In this document: piece after piece, positions 17,461 to 25,443 of the stretch
Layout: every line of letters starts with the position of its first letter
How positions within the stretch are numbered: the stretch's first letter is position 1
The notes under the pieces: generated by a model
What the model saw: the letters and a program-made list of their open reading frames with translations, nothing else
Told to the model about the DNA's origin: nothing
The model's database searches: none
Translations under genes and position numbers: made by a program
Source of the DNA: Alistipes sp.
GTDB lineage: Bacteria > Bacteroidota > Bacteroidia > Bacteroidales > Rikenellaceae
Length of the DNA stretch: 64,000 nt
Assembly: GCA_017558115.1 (NCBI GenBank)
Contig: JAFYWG010000061.1
Location: 19,287 to 83,286 of the forward strand
Direction of reading: 5' to 3'

Positions 17461-20073
17461 ATGATTTCGGAGTATATAGTTATTTCAGTTGCATGCATTG
17501 CTTTAGTTATAATAGCCATATTAGTAATGGCTTTATGGCGCAACTACGCTCGCAGAAAAGCCTCAAAACTCATTAACGAGATTATACAAATTGCACACTA
17601 TTGTAAGCTGAGTAATGCTGCATCTTCTGTGTCGGAATCAGAATTCAATTTCAATATTAAATCTGAAATAGATACAAATTTCACGAATGCAGTAATCTCA
17701 CTATCGGATATTCAACATTTCAAAAATCATTATCTACCGACCTATAGTAAGGCTTTGAATTGTCGTTCTTTACATGAACATTTAAGGTTAAGGCTTCCAG
17801 ATGTCATAGGTGTATTTATCAGCGAATGTGCGACAATTGATAAATATATTAAAGAGCATAATGACATATGTATCAATGCTATTTTATATACGCATAAACA
17901 TTTTTTTGACACTTGTCTTAAATATCCGTTGGATAGACAGCAAAGAAGGTCTATTGTGTCGGAAGAGGATAACTGCTTAGTTGTAAGTAGTGCAGGTAGT
18001 GGTAAGACATCATCTATTATTGGCAAGGTAAAATATCTTACTAACATAAAGGGTATTCGTCCCGAAAGAATACTCCTTATTAGCTATACAAATAAGGCTG
18101 CTGCGGAACTTACAGAACGACTTGATACGCCTGGATTGCGAGGATATACATTCCACAAATTAGCTCTTGATATTATCGGTAAAGCTACGGGAGTAAAACC
18201 ATCTATATGTGACAATACCGACTCAGTTTTCATCGAATCTTTTAGAAGTCTCACAAATACAACAGCCTATAAAAACAGTGTAATTAAGTATTTTGCTGAT
18301 TATCAAAAAATAGAATCGGTTAGCGAGGTATGCGAGAGCGAGCGTCGTGAGCAATTATCGGAGCTCAAAAAGAAAGAGATTAAGGCGATGCTACCAGATA
18401 TGGATGGTCGAACTATCTATGTGCGTAGCGAACAAGAGGCACAAATATGTTTCGCTTTATCTAAATTAGGAATTAAATTTAGATATGAAGAGCCATACGA
18501 ATTCGACTTAGCCGATGAAAAGCACTCGCAATACCATCCCGATTTTTCAATTTACTATCCCCACTTTGGTGAGACGAAGCGTATTTATTTAGAGCACTTT
18601 GGCATAAATGAACAGGGCTTAGTTCCTGCGTGGTTTGCAAAGGATAAGAACATATCATACGAAGAGGCAAATAAGTTGTACAACGATGGTATAACATGGA
18701 AGGTTGAGGCTCATAAAAAGCATGGTACAACCCTCATAACGACAACCAGTGCAGATTTTCAGTCGTTTAATATTACGGACAAGCTTAAGGAGCTTCTTCA
18801 CGGTGCTGGAGTACCTATTATAGAAGTTCCTGATGAAGAGTTGTACGAGTTGGTTCTGCCAAAGGGAAGTAAGCGCGAGAAGGCTTTAATACGTCTTATA
18901 GCTACCTTTGTAACGCTCTTAAAAACAAGTTGCAAATCTGTAGACGAGGTTTTGCGTATGATAGAGGCCAATGGGGACAAGCGCAGTGGGTTTATTGTAA
19001 AAGATCTTTTCTTGCCTATTTATACCGTATACGAACAGGTGCTTAAACGGCGAGGACAGATAGATTTTACCGATGCGATAATTCAGGCTACAAATTTGTG
19101 CAATACTATGAGTATTGCCGAATACGATTATATTATAGTTGATGAGTTCCAAGATATATCAGTAGATAGATATAATTTCTTGAAAGCACTACGCAAGGGA
19201 ACAACCTTAGCAAAACTTTACTGTGTGGGTGATGATTGGCAGTCTATATACCGCTTTTCAGGTAGCGATATGTCTCTTTTCAATCAATTTGCAGACTATT
19301 TTGGACTAACTGAAATTAATAAGATTGAGACTACATATAGATTTGGAGAGCCTTTGGTATCTCTATCTGCAAACTTTATACAACGCAATACCGCTCAAAT
19401 TACAAAGCAGATACGACCTTTTGACATAAATGCCAAGACAGAATTAGCATTTTGTGGGTATGATAAGAGTTCGTATTGCAGTCGGTTAGAGCAAATCGTA
19501 TCCTATATTCCAAAGGATAAAAGTGTGTTTTTGTTGGGACGATACTCTTTTGATGACATATATCTATCAGGATATTACAAGTGTGTAAAGGAGAATGATA
19601 AATTCTACTATGTCATTGGGGAGAGAAAAATAGAGTTTCTTACAGCACATAAATCAAAGGGGTTGGAGGCTGATTATGTGATATTGCTACAATGTAATAG
19701 GGATACTTATGGATTTCCCTCTCTTGTAAGCGATGACCCTGTGCTGAATTATGTTCTTACCCAAAGTGACCGCTTCCCATTTAGTGAGGAACGAAGATTG
19801 TTTTATGTTGCAATTACACGAGCAAAGGAAAAAACAATCGTTATGTATGATTGCAAGTCTCCCTCTGTGTTTGTAAACGAATTCTTGCATCCTGAGAGAG
19901 TTGATAAAAATAGTTATGAGAAGCACCCTAATTCGCAAAAGCGATGGACTCGTAGCGAGGATGCTTTCTTATTAACTTTGCATAGGGAGGGCAAATCGAT
20001 CAAGGAGATTTCATTGAAGATGGGCAGAAGTCAAACAGCCATAATAATGAGATTAGGAAAACTTAATAGTTAA
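17461..20073 (+). CDS. Membrane-anchored UvrD/helicase-IV-like protein with nuclease-like insert
   Basis: I take the ATG at 17461 (870 residues); the frame extends upstream only through a TTG. Domains in order: one membrane helix (about 5-26); Walker A SSAGSGKTSS (about 176-185); an insert with SEQEAQICFAL, YHPDFSIYYP and IYLEHFGI, resembling the PD-(D/E)XK-like domain in many helicase-IV-type proteins; Walker B IIVDEFQDIS; motif III/IV GDDWQSIYRFSGSDMSLF, diagnostic of the HelD/helicase IV branch; motif V/VI HKSKGLEADYV and RRLFYVAITRAKEKT. A C-terminal Myb/SANT-like tail follows (RWTRSEDAFLLTLHREGKS, about 826-870). The gene is visibly more AT-rich than its neighbours and stands between two terminators, which suggests acquisition. 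The function may be repair or defence; unknown. Confidence 0.85.
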   Translation: MISEYIVISVACIALVIIAILVMALWRNYARRKASKLINEIIQIAHYCKLSNAASSVSESEFNFNIKSEIDTNFTNAVISLSDIQHFKNHYLPTYSKALNCRSLHEHLRLRLPDVIGVFISECATIDKYIKEHNDICINAILYTHKHFFDTCLKYPLDRQQRRSIVSEEDNCLVVSSAGSGKTSSIIGKVKYLTNIKGIRPERILLISYTNKAAAELTERLDTPGLRGYTFHKLALDIIGKATGVKPSICDNTDSVFIESFRSLTNTTAYKNSVIKYFADYQKIESVSEVCESERREQLSELKKKEIKAMLPDMDGRTIYVRSEQEAQICFALSKLGIKFRYEEPYEFDLADEKHSQYHPDFSIYYPHFGETKRIYLEHFGINEQGLVPAWFAKDKNISYEEANKLYNDGITWKVEAHKKHGTTLITTTSADFQSFNITDKLKELLHGAGVPIIEVPDEELYELVLPKGSKREKALIRLIATFVTLLKTSCKSVDEVLRMIEANGDKRSGFIVKDLFLPIYTVYEQVLKRRGQIDFTDAIIQATNLCNTMSIAEYDYIIVDEFQDISVDRYNFLKALRKGTTLAKLYCVGDDWQSIYRFSGSDMSLFNQFADYFGLTEINKIETTYRFGEPLVSLSANFIQRNTAQITKQIRPFDINAKTELAFCGYDKSSYCSRLEQIVSYIPKDKSVFLLGRYSFDDIYLSGYYKCVKENDKFYYVIGERKIEFLTAHKSKGLEADYVILLQCNRDTYGFPSLVSDDPVLNYVLTQSDRFPFSEERRLFYVAITRAKEKTIVMYDCKSPSVFVNEFLHPERVDKNSYEKHPNSQKRWTRSEDAFLLTLHREGKSIKEISLKMGRSQTAIIMRLGKLNS

Positions 20074-20082
20074 ATATAAAAT

Positions 20083-20198
20083 GGTTTAGATGCGGCCTGT
20101 CACAAAAGAAGACCCCTCGGGATAGTACAAAGAAGTACAGCCCGAGGGGTCTTACTTTTGGAGATGGGGCGCAGATGACCCCTTATCACGCTAAATTA
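20083..20198 (-). terminator. Compound 3' hairpin element, copy C
   Basis: On the minus strand it begins at the GH5 stop codon with TAATTTAGCGTGATA and GGGGTCATCTGCGCC. The inner stem is a perfect 13 bp, AAGACCCCTCGGG/CCCGAGGGGTCTT (20141-20153 with 20109-20121), topped by GTAC/GTAC. CAAAAG/CTTTTG extends it below. The 3' flank GGCCGCATCTAAACC weakly complements the 5' flank. The upper part CTGTAC...GTACTATCCC is shared with copy E despite a different stem sequence. It also faces the end of the helicase gene and could terminate it too. Confidence 0.7.
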
Positions 20199-21527
20199 CA
20201 AGTTGCCGAGTTTCTGGTTGGTCTCGCGGATGATGCTCATTGTTGACTCATCCTCCACGAAGATAGAGTTAAGACCCTGCTGCTCCTGTGCTGGGTCACC
20301 CGTGTAGTCGTCACCCTTTGCCCAGTACTCGTGGTCCTCGACATTTGTCTCGGCGAAGCCACCCCAACTCCAGAAGTTGCAACCAGCAAATACGCCACCC
20401 TCCTGTCGTGCCTTGACGATGAGGTCGAAGACAAACGTGTAGTACATATCGCGACATGTTACGGGGCTACCCTTGTGGAAGTCCATATTATCGCGTGGCA
20501 TGCCAAACTCCTCAACCACAACGGGTTTGCCAATCTTATTTCCGAGCTCGAGGTGCATGTTGATATACTCCTCGGTATTCTCGCACGACTGCTTCAAATC
20601 CTCGCGCATGGCGTCACCGCGCATCCACTTCCAGTTGTATGGCCACACGTGGCAGTTGATGTACGACACCTCGTCGATGGCGTGAATACGCTCGCAGAGG
20701 TCCATATCCCACTCACAGCCGTAGAAGCCCTCCGAGCCTGTCGAGATCATATGGTTGGGGTCGAGTGAGCGGATGAGCTTCGCGCTGGCCTCAATCCACT
20801 GGGCGAAGGCCTCCTTGTTGTCCACGTCACGGCTGCTAAATGCGCGTGGCTCGTTCGAGATCTGCCATGAGAAGATTGCGGGGTCGTCGATATACTTAAG
20901 GCCTGTGTAGCGGTTGGTGCGCGAGACGATGAAGCGCACGTGGTCGTAGAAGAGGTTCTTCGCGCGCTCATTACGCACGAACTCGCCCGCGAAAGTATTA
21001 TATGAGAACCAGCCATCTACGCGGGGCACGAGCACGGGCTCGTTGTTTGCCCATGCAACATACTGTGTGTAGCCACCGCTCCACTCCCATGCGTTGTTGA
21101 AGTAGAGCACTGCGGTCATATCGCGCTTGCCGAGCTCCATCATAAGGAAGTCGAGACCTGCCAATACGTCGTCGTTATATACACCGGGCTGAGGCTGGAG
21201 GTTGGGCTCAATCTTGCCCAAGAGGCCATTCTCTCCCTCGCCACCTACCAAGATGCGGAGGTTGTCGATACCGTTAGCCTTCATAAAGTCGAGCTCGCGG
21301 CAGAGGCGCTCGCGGTTGCCACCCTCACCCTCCGAGCCGAGGATTGCACCATACCAGAAGTTTGTACCTACAAAGTAGTAGGGCTCGCCATTGCGGATGA
21401 ACTGACCATCCTTGACGCTAATAAATTTGCTTGCCTCGGGCTCGGCGTTACCCTTTGGGGCGCAGCCTACAGCCATCATCACAGCCGCAAAAATCGCGGC
21501 GAGGCATACCTGTTGAAATCTCTTCAT
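20196..21527 (-). CDS. GH5 mannanase-like glycosidase, lipoprotein
   Basis: The protein has 443 residues with a lipoprotein signal (AVGC, Cys22). It has a single (beta/alpha)8 glycosidase domain most like GH5 endo-beta-1,4-mannosidases (subfamily 7 type): GTNFWYGA at the start, acid/base Glu226 in WQISNEPRAF, CHVWPYNWKWM, nucleophile Glu340 in VVVEEFGMPRD, and NFWSWGGF near the end. The retaining mechanism is known for the family. The exact substrate (mannan, glucomannan or a host glycan) is inferred. No susCD pair or other polysaccharide-utilisation genes flank it. It diverges from murG. Confidence 0.85.
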   Translation of the reverse strand: MKRFQQVCLAAIFAAVMMAVGCAPKGNAEPEASKFISVKDGQFIRNGEPYYFVGTNFWYGAILGSEGEGGNRERLCRELDFMKANGIDNLRILVGGEGENGLLGKIEPNLQPQPGVYNDDVLAGLDFLMMELGKRDMTAVLYFNNAWEWSGGYTQYVAWANNEPVLVPRVDGWFSYNTFAGEFVRNERAKNLFYDHVRFIVSRTNRYTGLKYIDDPAIFSWQISNEPRAFSSRDVDNKEAFAQWIEASAKLIRSLDPNHMISTGSEGFYGCEWDMDLCERIHAIDEVSYINCHVWPYNWKWMRGDAMREDLKQSCENTEEYINMHLELGNKIGKPVVVEEFGMPRDNMDFHKGSPVTCRDMYYTFVFDLIVKARQEGGVFAGCNFWSWGGFAETNVEDHEYWAKGDDYTGDPAQEQQGLNSIFVEDESTMSIIRETNQKLGNL

Positions 21528-21582
21528 TGTAATAAGGGAATTCTATAATTAGTTAATAAATTTTCGTTGTGAAATTTGTTGG

Positions 21583-21590
21583 CAAAAGTA
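21583..21590 (-). promoter_or_regulatory. -7 promoter box for the GH5 gene
   Basis: TACTTTTG on the minus strand lies 56 nt before the start codon, back to back with the murG promoter. Confidence 0.45.
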
Positions 21591-21623
21591 GGTAATTTTT
21601 TTGAAAAATTACTGCTTTTTACA

Positions 21624-21655
21624 TTTGTAAAATTAGACTATCTTGTGTACTTTTG
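21624..21655 (+). promoter_or_regulatory. Promoter of the murG-ftsZ cluster
   Basis: TTTG (21624-21627), a 20-nt spacer and TACTTTTG (21648-21655) form a complete Bacteroidota promoter. The start site would be near 21660, giving a leader of about 145 nt before murG. This shows that the cluster from murG onward has its own promoter. Confidence 0.7.
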
Positions 21656-21659
21656 TAGG

Positions 21660-21805
21660 GTGAAATTGCGTCAATATCCCCCGATGTCAATGCTCGGAAC
21701 TATAACTCGTTGGCATACAGATTATTGCAATGAAGCATCGAGTGAAAATAGAGCCATGATAAGTGGCTGTTTTCGCACGGTAAAGATTACTCAACCAGGA
21801 AGAAA
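21660..21805 (+). other. Long 5' leader of murG
   Basis: This is about 145 nt of untranslated sequence between the predicted start site and the murG ATG. It contains small hairpins, for example GCCA/TGGC near 21750-21770, but no riboswitch class that I recognise. A short frame overlapping the murG start (ending 21809) has no ATG near its beginning and no recognisable protein. Confidence 0.35.
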
Positions 21806-22909
21806 ATGAAGCGTATTATACTATCCGGTGGTGGTACCGGAGGACATATATATCCGGCAGTTGCCGTAGCAGAGGCTCTGAAGCGCAAATTTAGTGACGA
21901 CGTAGAGCTACTTTTTGTAGGTGCAGAGGGCAAGATGGAGATGGAGAAAGTACCCGCTTTGGGCTACAACATCAAGGGTCTCCCCGTGGCAGGTTTGCAG
22001 CGTAAGTTGTCGCTGAAAAACCTCGCATTGCCATTCAAGGTGGCAGCCAGCGTGCGCCGCGCTAAGCGCATCATCCGCGAGTTTAATGCCGACATCGTCG
22101 TGGGCTTTGGTGGCTATGCCTCTGCTCCCGTGCTTTGGGCAGCACAGCGCCTCGGCGTGCCCACGCTGATTCAGGAGCAGAACTCCTATGCTGGCCTTAC
22201 GAATAAGTTGCTCTCGAAGCGTGCTAAGCGCATCTGCGTGTCGTACGACAAGATGGAGCGCTTCTTCCCCGCTGACCGCATCGTGATGACGGGTAACCCC
22301 TTGCGTGGTCGCTTCACGGCAGATGGCGCAAATCGTGGCGAGGCACTTGCCTACTACGGCCTCAACGACACTTTGCCCGTGGTGTTGGTCGTGGGTGGCT
22401 CGCTCGGCACGCGCACCCTCAACGAGATGATGAAGGCATGGATACTCACGCTCGGTGGCAAGGCTCCCGTGCAGGTTATATGGCAGACGGGTAAGTTCTA
22501 CGAGCGCGAGATGCAGGAGTTCCTTGCGGCGCACCCCACGAAGAATATCTGGCAGGGTGCCTTTATCGACCGCATGGACTACGCCTACGCAGCAGCCGAT
22601 GTGGTGCTCTCGCGTAGTGGTGCCTGCACCGTGTCGGAGTTATGTCTCGTGGCGAAGCCTACGATCTTTGTCCCCTCGCCCAACGTCTCGGAGGATCACC
22701 AGACGAAGAACGCCATGGCACTTGTCGAGAAGGGTGCTGCGGAGATTGTGCGCGACAGCGAGGCTGTGGCGCGCGGCATGAAGGAGGCTGTGGCCTTGGC
22801 TATGGATCGTGAGCGCCTTGAGCGCCTCTCGGCAAACATTGCAAGCCTCGCCATTGTGGACTCTGCAGACCGTGTAGTAGCGGAGATAGAGAAGATTTTA
22901 ACGAAGTAA
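21806..22909 (+). CDS. murG: MurG, lipid II-forming GlcNAc transferase
   Basis: The 367-residue peripheral membrane glycosyltransferase adds GlcNAc to lipid I to make lipid II on the inner face of the cytoplasmic membrane. The N-terminal glycine-rich loop SGGGTGGHIYPAVAVAE binds the diphosphate, and GFGGYASAPV is the second G loop. VVGGSLGTRTLNE and the UDP-GlcNAc-binding region SRSGACTVSELCLVAKPTIFVP follow in the C-terminal half. It is the first gene of this cluster; ftsW and the earlier dcw genes are not upstream. murC follows after 4 nt. Confidence 0.96.
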   Translation: MKRIILSGGGTGGHIYPAVAVAEALKRKFSDDVELLFVGAEGKMEMEKVPALGYNIKGLPVAGLQRKLSLKNLALPFKVAASVRRAKRIIREFNADIVVGFGGYASAPVLWAAQRLGVPTLIQEQNSYAGLTNKLLSKRAKRICVSYDKMERFFPADRIVMTGNPLRGRFTADGANRGEALAYYGLNDTLPVVLVVGGSLGTRTLNEMMKAWILTLGGKAPVQVIWQTGKFYEREMQEFLAAHPTKNIWQGAFIDRMDYAYAAADVVLSRSGACTVSELCLVAKPTIFVPSPNVSEDHQTKNAMALVEKGAAEIVRDSEAVARGMKEAVALAMDRERLERLSANIASLAIVDSADRVVAEIEKILTK

Positions 22910-22913
22910 GAGC

Positions 22914-24302
22914 ATGGAGCGTAACTATACGAAGATATACTTCCTCGGTATTGGCGGCATTGGCATGAGTGCCCTTGCGCGCTACTACATGCACGAGGGT
23001 TACCGCGTGGCGGGCTACGACCGCACCGCTACACCCTTAACGCGCGCACTCGAGGCTGAGGGTGCCGAAGTGCACTACGAGGACGACATCGCGCTTATCC
23101 CCGAGGATATGCGCTCGGCAGAGGATACTCTCGTTATCCTCACTCCCGCCATCCCCGCCGACCACATGGAGTGGGCATGGCTTCGCGAGAATGGCTTCCA
23201 CATCGAGAAGCGCTCGCAGATACTCGGACATATCTCCGAGGGTAAGCTCTGCATGGCTGTTGCGGGTACGCACGGCAAGACTACTACCTCGACGCTTGCA
23301 GCATGGCTCAACCACGCCGCATCAAAGGAGGGCAGCGCACTCTTGGGTGGTATCTCGCGCAACTTCAACTCCAACCTCTCGCTTGGCGAGGGTAAGCGTT
23401 TGGTAGTTGAGGCCGACGAGTATGACCGCTCCTTCTTGCGCCTGCATCCCAACGTTGCCGTTATCACGGCTGCCGATGCCGATCACCTCGACATCTACGG
23501 CACTGCGGAGGCTGTTACCGAGGCCTTCGAGGAGTTTGCATCGCAGATAAAGGGGGGTGGCGCACTTATCCTTAAGCAGGGCGTAGAACTTAAGTTCGAC
23601 ACCGCTACACGAGCGCTCTATCGCTATTCGTGCGACAATGGTGGCGATTTCCACGCAGAGAATATATCGCTTATCGAGGGCGGTCACTATCGCTACGACA
23701 TCGTCTTACCGGATGGTCGCATCGAGGGTTGCACGCTCGGCATCTTGGGCAAGGTACACATCGAGAACTCGGTGGCTGCGGTGGCTATGTTGTGGTGTGC
23801 CGCAAAGATAGAGGGTAAGGAGTTCGATAAGGAGGCAGTGAAGGCGGCTCTCGCAAGTTTCGAGGGCGTAAAGCGCCGCATGGAGGTATACCTCAACACC
23901 CCAGAGTTGGTATATATCGACGACTATGCCCACCACCCCGAGGAGTTGCGCGCTACCATAGAGTCGTTGCGTGGCATCTTCCCTGGTCGTAGGTTGTTGG
24001 CTATCTTCCAGCCCCACCTCTACACACGCACGCGTGATTTCGCTGCGGAGTTTTCGGAGGTGTTGACGTTGTGCGACGAGGTTATCATGGTGCCCATCTA
24101 TCCTGCGCGAGAGTTGCCCATCGAGGGTGTATGCTCTGAGATGATTGGTCGCAATTTGAGGGTGGAGTGGCAGCTTGTGGAGCGTGAGGCACTCGCCGAG
24201 CGACTTCGCGACATGGAAACAGATGTGGTAGTGACATTCGGCGCGGGTAATATCGACGCCGTATGTGAGGATATATACAAGGCACTTAAGAGCAAGTTGT
24301 AG
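22914..24302 (+). CDS. murC: UDP-N-acetylmuramate-L-alanine ligase
   Basis: This 462-residue cytoplasmic Mur ligase adds L-Ala to UDP-MurNAc with ATP. The N-terminal Rossmann motif is GIGGIGMSALARYY, the ATP loop is AGTHGKTTTSTLAAW (about residues 119-133), and the central domain has EADEYDRSFLRL and ADHLDIYG. The C-terminal domain has IDDYAHHPEELRATI and FQPHLYTRTRDF, both characteristic of MurC. Coupling to its neighbours is tight: 4 nt after murG and 1 nt before ftsQ. Confidence 0.97.
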   Translation: MERNYTKIYFLGIGGIGMSALARYYMHEGYRVAGYDRTATPLTRALEAEGAEVHYEDDIALIPEDMRSAEDTLVILTPAIPADHMEWAWLRENGFHIEKRSQILGHISEGKLCMAVAGTHGKTTTSTLAAWLNHAASKEGSALLGGISRNFNSNLSLGEGKRLVVEADEYDRSFLRLHPNVAVITAADADHLDIYGTAEAVTEAFEEFASQIKGGGALILKQGVELKFDTATRALYRYSCDNGGDFHAENISLIEGGHYRYDIVLPDGRIEGCTLGILGKVHIENSVAAVAMLWCAAKIEGKEFDKEAVKAALASFEGVKRRMEVYLNTPELVYIDDYAHHPEELRATIESLRGIFPGRRLLAIFQPHLYTRTRDFAAEFSEVLTLCDEVIMVPIYPARELPIEGVCSEMIGRNLRVEWQLVEREALAERLRDMETDVVVTFGAGNIDAVCEDIYKALKSKL

Positions 24303-24303
24303 G

Positions 24304-25407
24304 ATGCAGAAGGGTTGGACACATAAGCTATTGGGTTATGCAGGCTATGGCATATTGTTCGTAGTCTTCATCTCGGTTGTTGTATGTGCCGAAGTGCTCA
24401 ACCGCAAGCACCGCGCTACGCAGCCCATCCAGAGCCTTAAGGTGACAATCACCGAGGGTGCCTCGAGCCCCTTGGCCGACAAGGAGAGCATAGAGCGCTG
24501 GATAAGGGATGCAGAGCTACTGAAGCCCAATACCACGCTCGAGAATGTGGACCTCGCGACTATAGAGCACCGCGCTGCAGAGCACAATGCCGTTGCTAAG
24601 GCCAATGCCTATGTGGACTACGAGGGCAATGCTATGCTCGATGTGGTGTTGCGTGAGCCCATTGCGCGCTTGCGTGCCGATGGCTACGACCTCTACATCA
24701 CCGAGGATGGCTTTCTGCTTCCCACGGTAGCCGACCGCACAGCGGCTGTGCCCGTGATAACTGGAACTTATCGCCCCCTCTTCCGCCCAGGATATTCGGG
24801 CTATGCGAAGAGTGTGGTTGCCGACTCTATAGCTGTGCTCGACAAGCTTATCAAGAGTTTGGAGGATGATAAACTTCCAATCTATCGTCAGCTTGACGAC
24901 AACGACAAGGTGCTCCGCGAGGCACTTAGCGAGAGCGTGCGTAAGGGCATATTCATGTCCGATAGCGAGTACAAGGTCTTGCTTGGCGACTTGGAGAGCC
25001 GTAAGGTTGTGGCGCGCGAGCGACATACAGCAACAAAGCGTAAGCTCGAGGCTCAGATTGAGGCTCTTGCCATGGAGCAGGATGTGGCGCGACAGAAGCA
25101 GAGCAGCGTGAGGGCTGCGGGTGAGGACTTCGATGCCTTGCTCGGCTTCTTGAAGCACGTCGACAACAACAAATTCTGGAGCGCAGAGGTTGTGCAGATA
25201 ATGCTGGCTGGAGGTAACGGCAAGCGCATGGAGTTGCGCTTTGTGCCCCGCTCAGGAACCTTTGTCGTGGACCTTGGTGCGCCGAGTGGCTACGACACAA
25301 AGCTATCGAACCTATATAGATTCTACACCAAGGGTCTCGACAATGTAGGTTGGAATAAATATAGCAGCATCAGCCTCCGCTACAGCGGACAGGTGGTATG
25401 CCGCTAA
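24304..25407 (+). CDS. ftsQ: FtsQ/DivIB-like division protein with a helical insertion
   Basis: I chose the ATG at 24304, directly after the murC stop; it gives 367 residues with a basic N-terminus and one membrane helix (about 11-30). A POTRA-like segment (about 40-120) and the beta domain follow. The protein ends SISLRYSGQVVCR, the Bacteroidota FtsQ tail that contacts FtsB/FtsL-type partners. Common Bacteroidota FtsQ proteins have about 240-260 residues. Here about 90 extra residues (about 185-275) form a highly charged helical, probably coiled-coil stretch between SIAVLDKLIKSL and LLGFLKHVDNNKFW, which are adjacent in ordinary homologues. No frameshift is visible. Identification rests mainly on position and the C-terminal motif. 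Confidence 0.88.
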   Translation: MQKGWTHKLLGYAGYGILFVVFISVVVCAEVLNRKHRATQPIQSLKVTITEGASSPLADKESIERWIRDAELLKPNTTLENVDLATIEHRAAEHNAVAKANAYVDYEGNAMLDVVLREPIARLRADGYDLYITEDGFLLPTVADRTAAVPVITGTYRPLFRPGYSGYAKSVVADSIAVLDKLIKSLEDDKLPIYRQLDDNDKVLREALSESVRKGIFMSDSEYKVLLGDLESRKVVARERHTATKRKLEAQIEALAMEQDVARQKQSSVRAAGEDFDALLGFLKHVDNNKFWSAEVVQIMLAGGNGKRMELRFVPRSGTFVVDLGAPSGYDTKLSNLYRFYTKGLDNVGWNKYSSISLRYSGQVVCR

Positions 25408-25443
25408 CACACAATGGAAATATAAATAAAAACAACATAGAAG

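Noticed and set aside
21576-21809. 77-codon frame overlapping the murG start
   Set aside because: It begins with a non-ATG codon upstream of the murG promoter box and has no recognisable domain; it is treated as leader.
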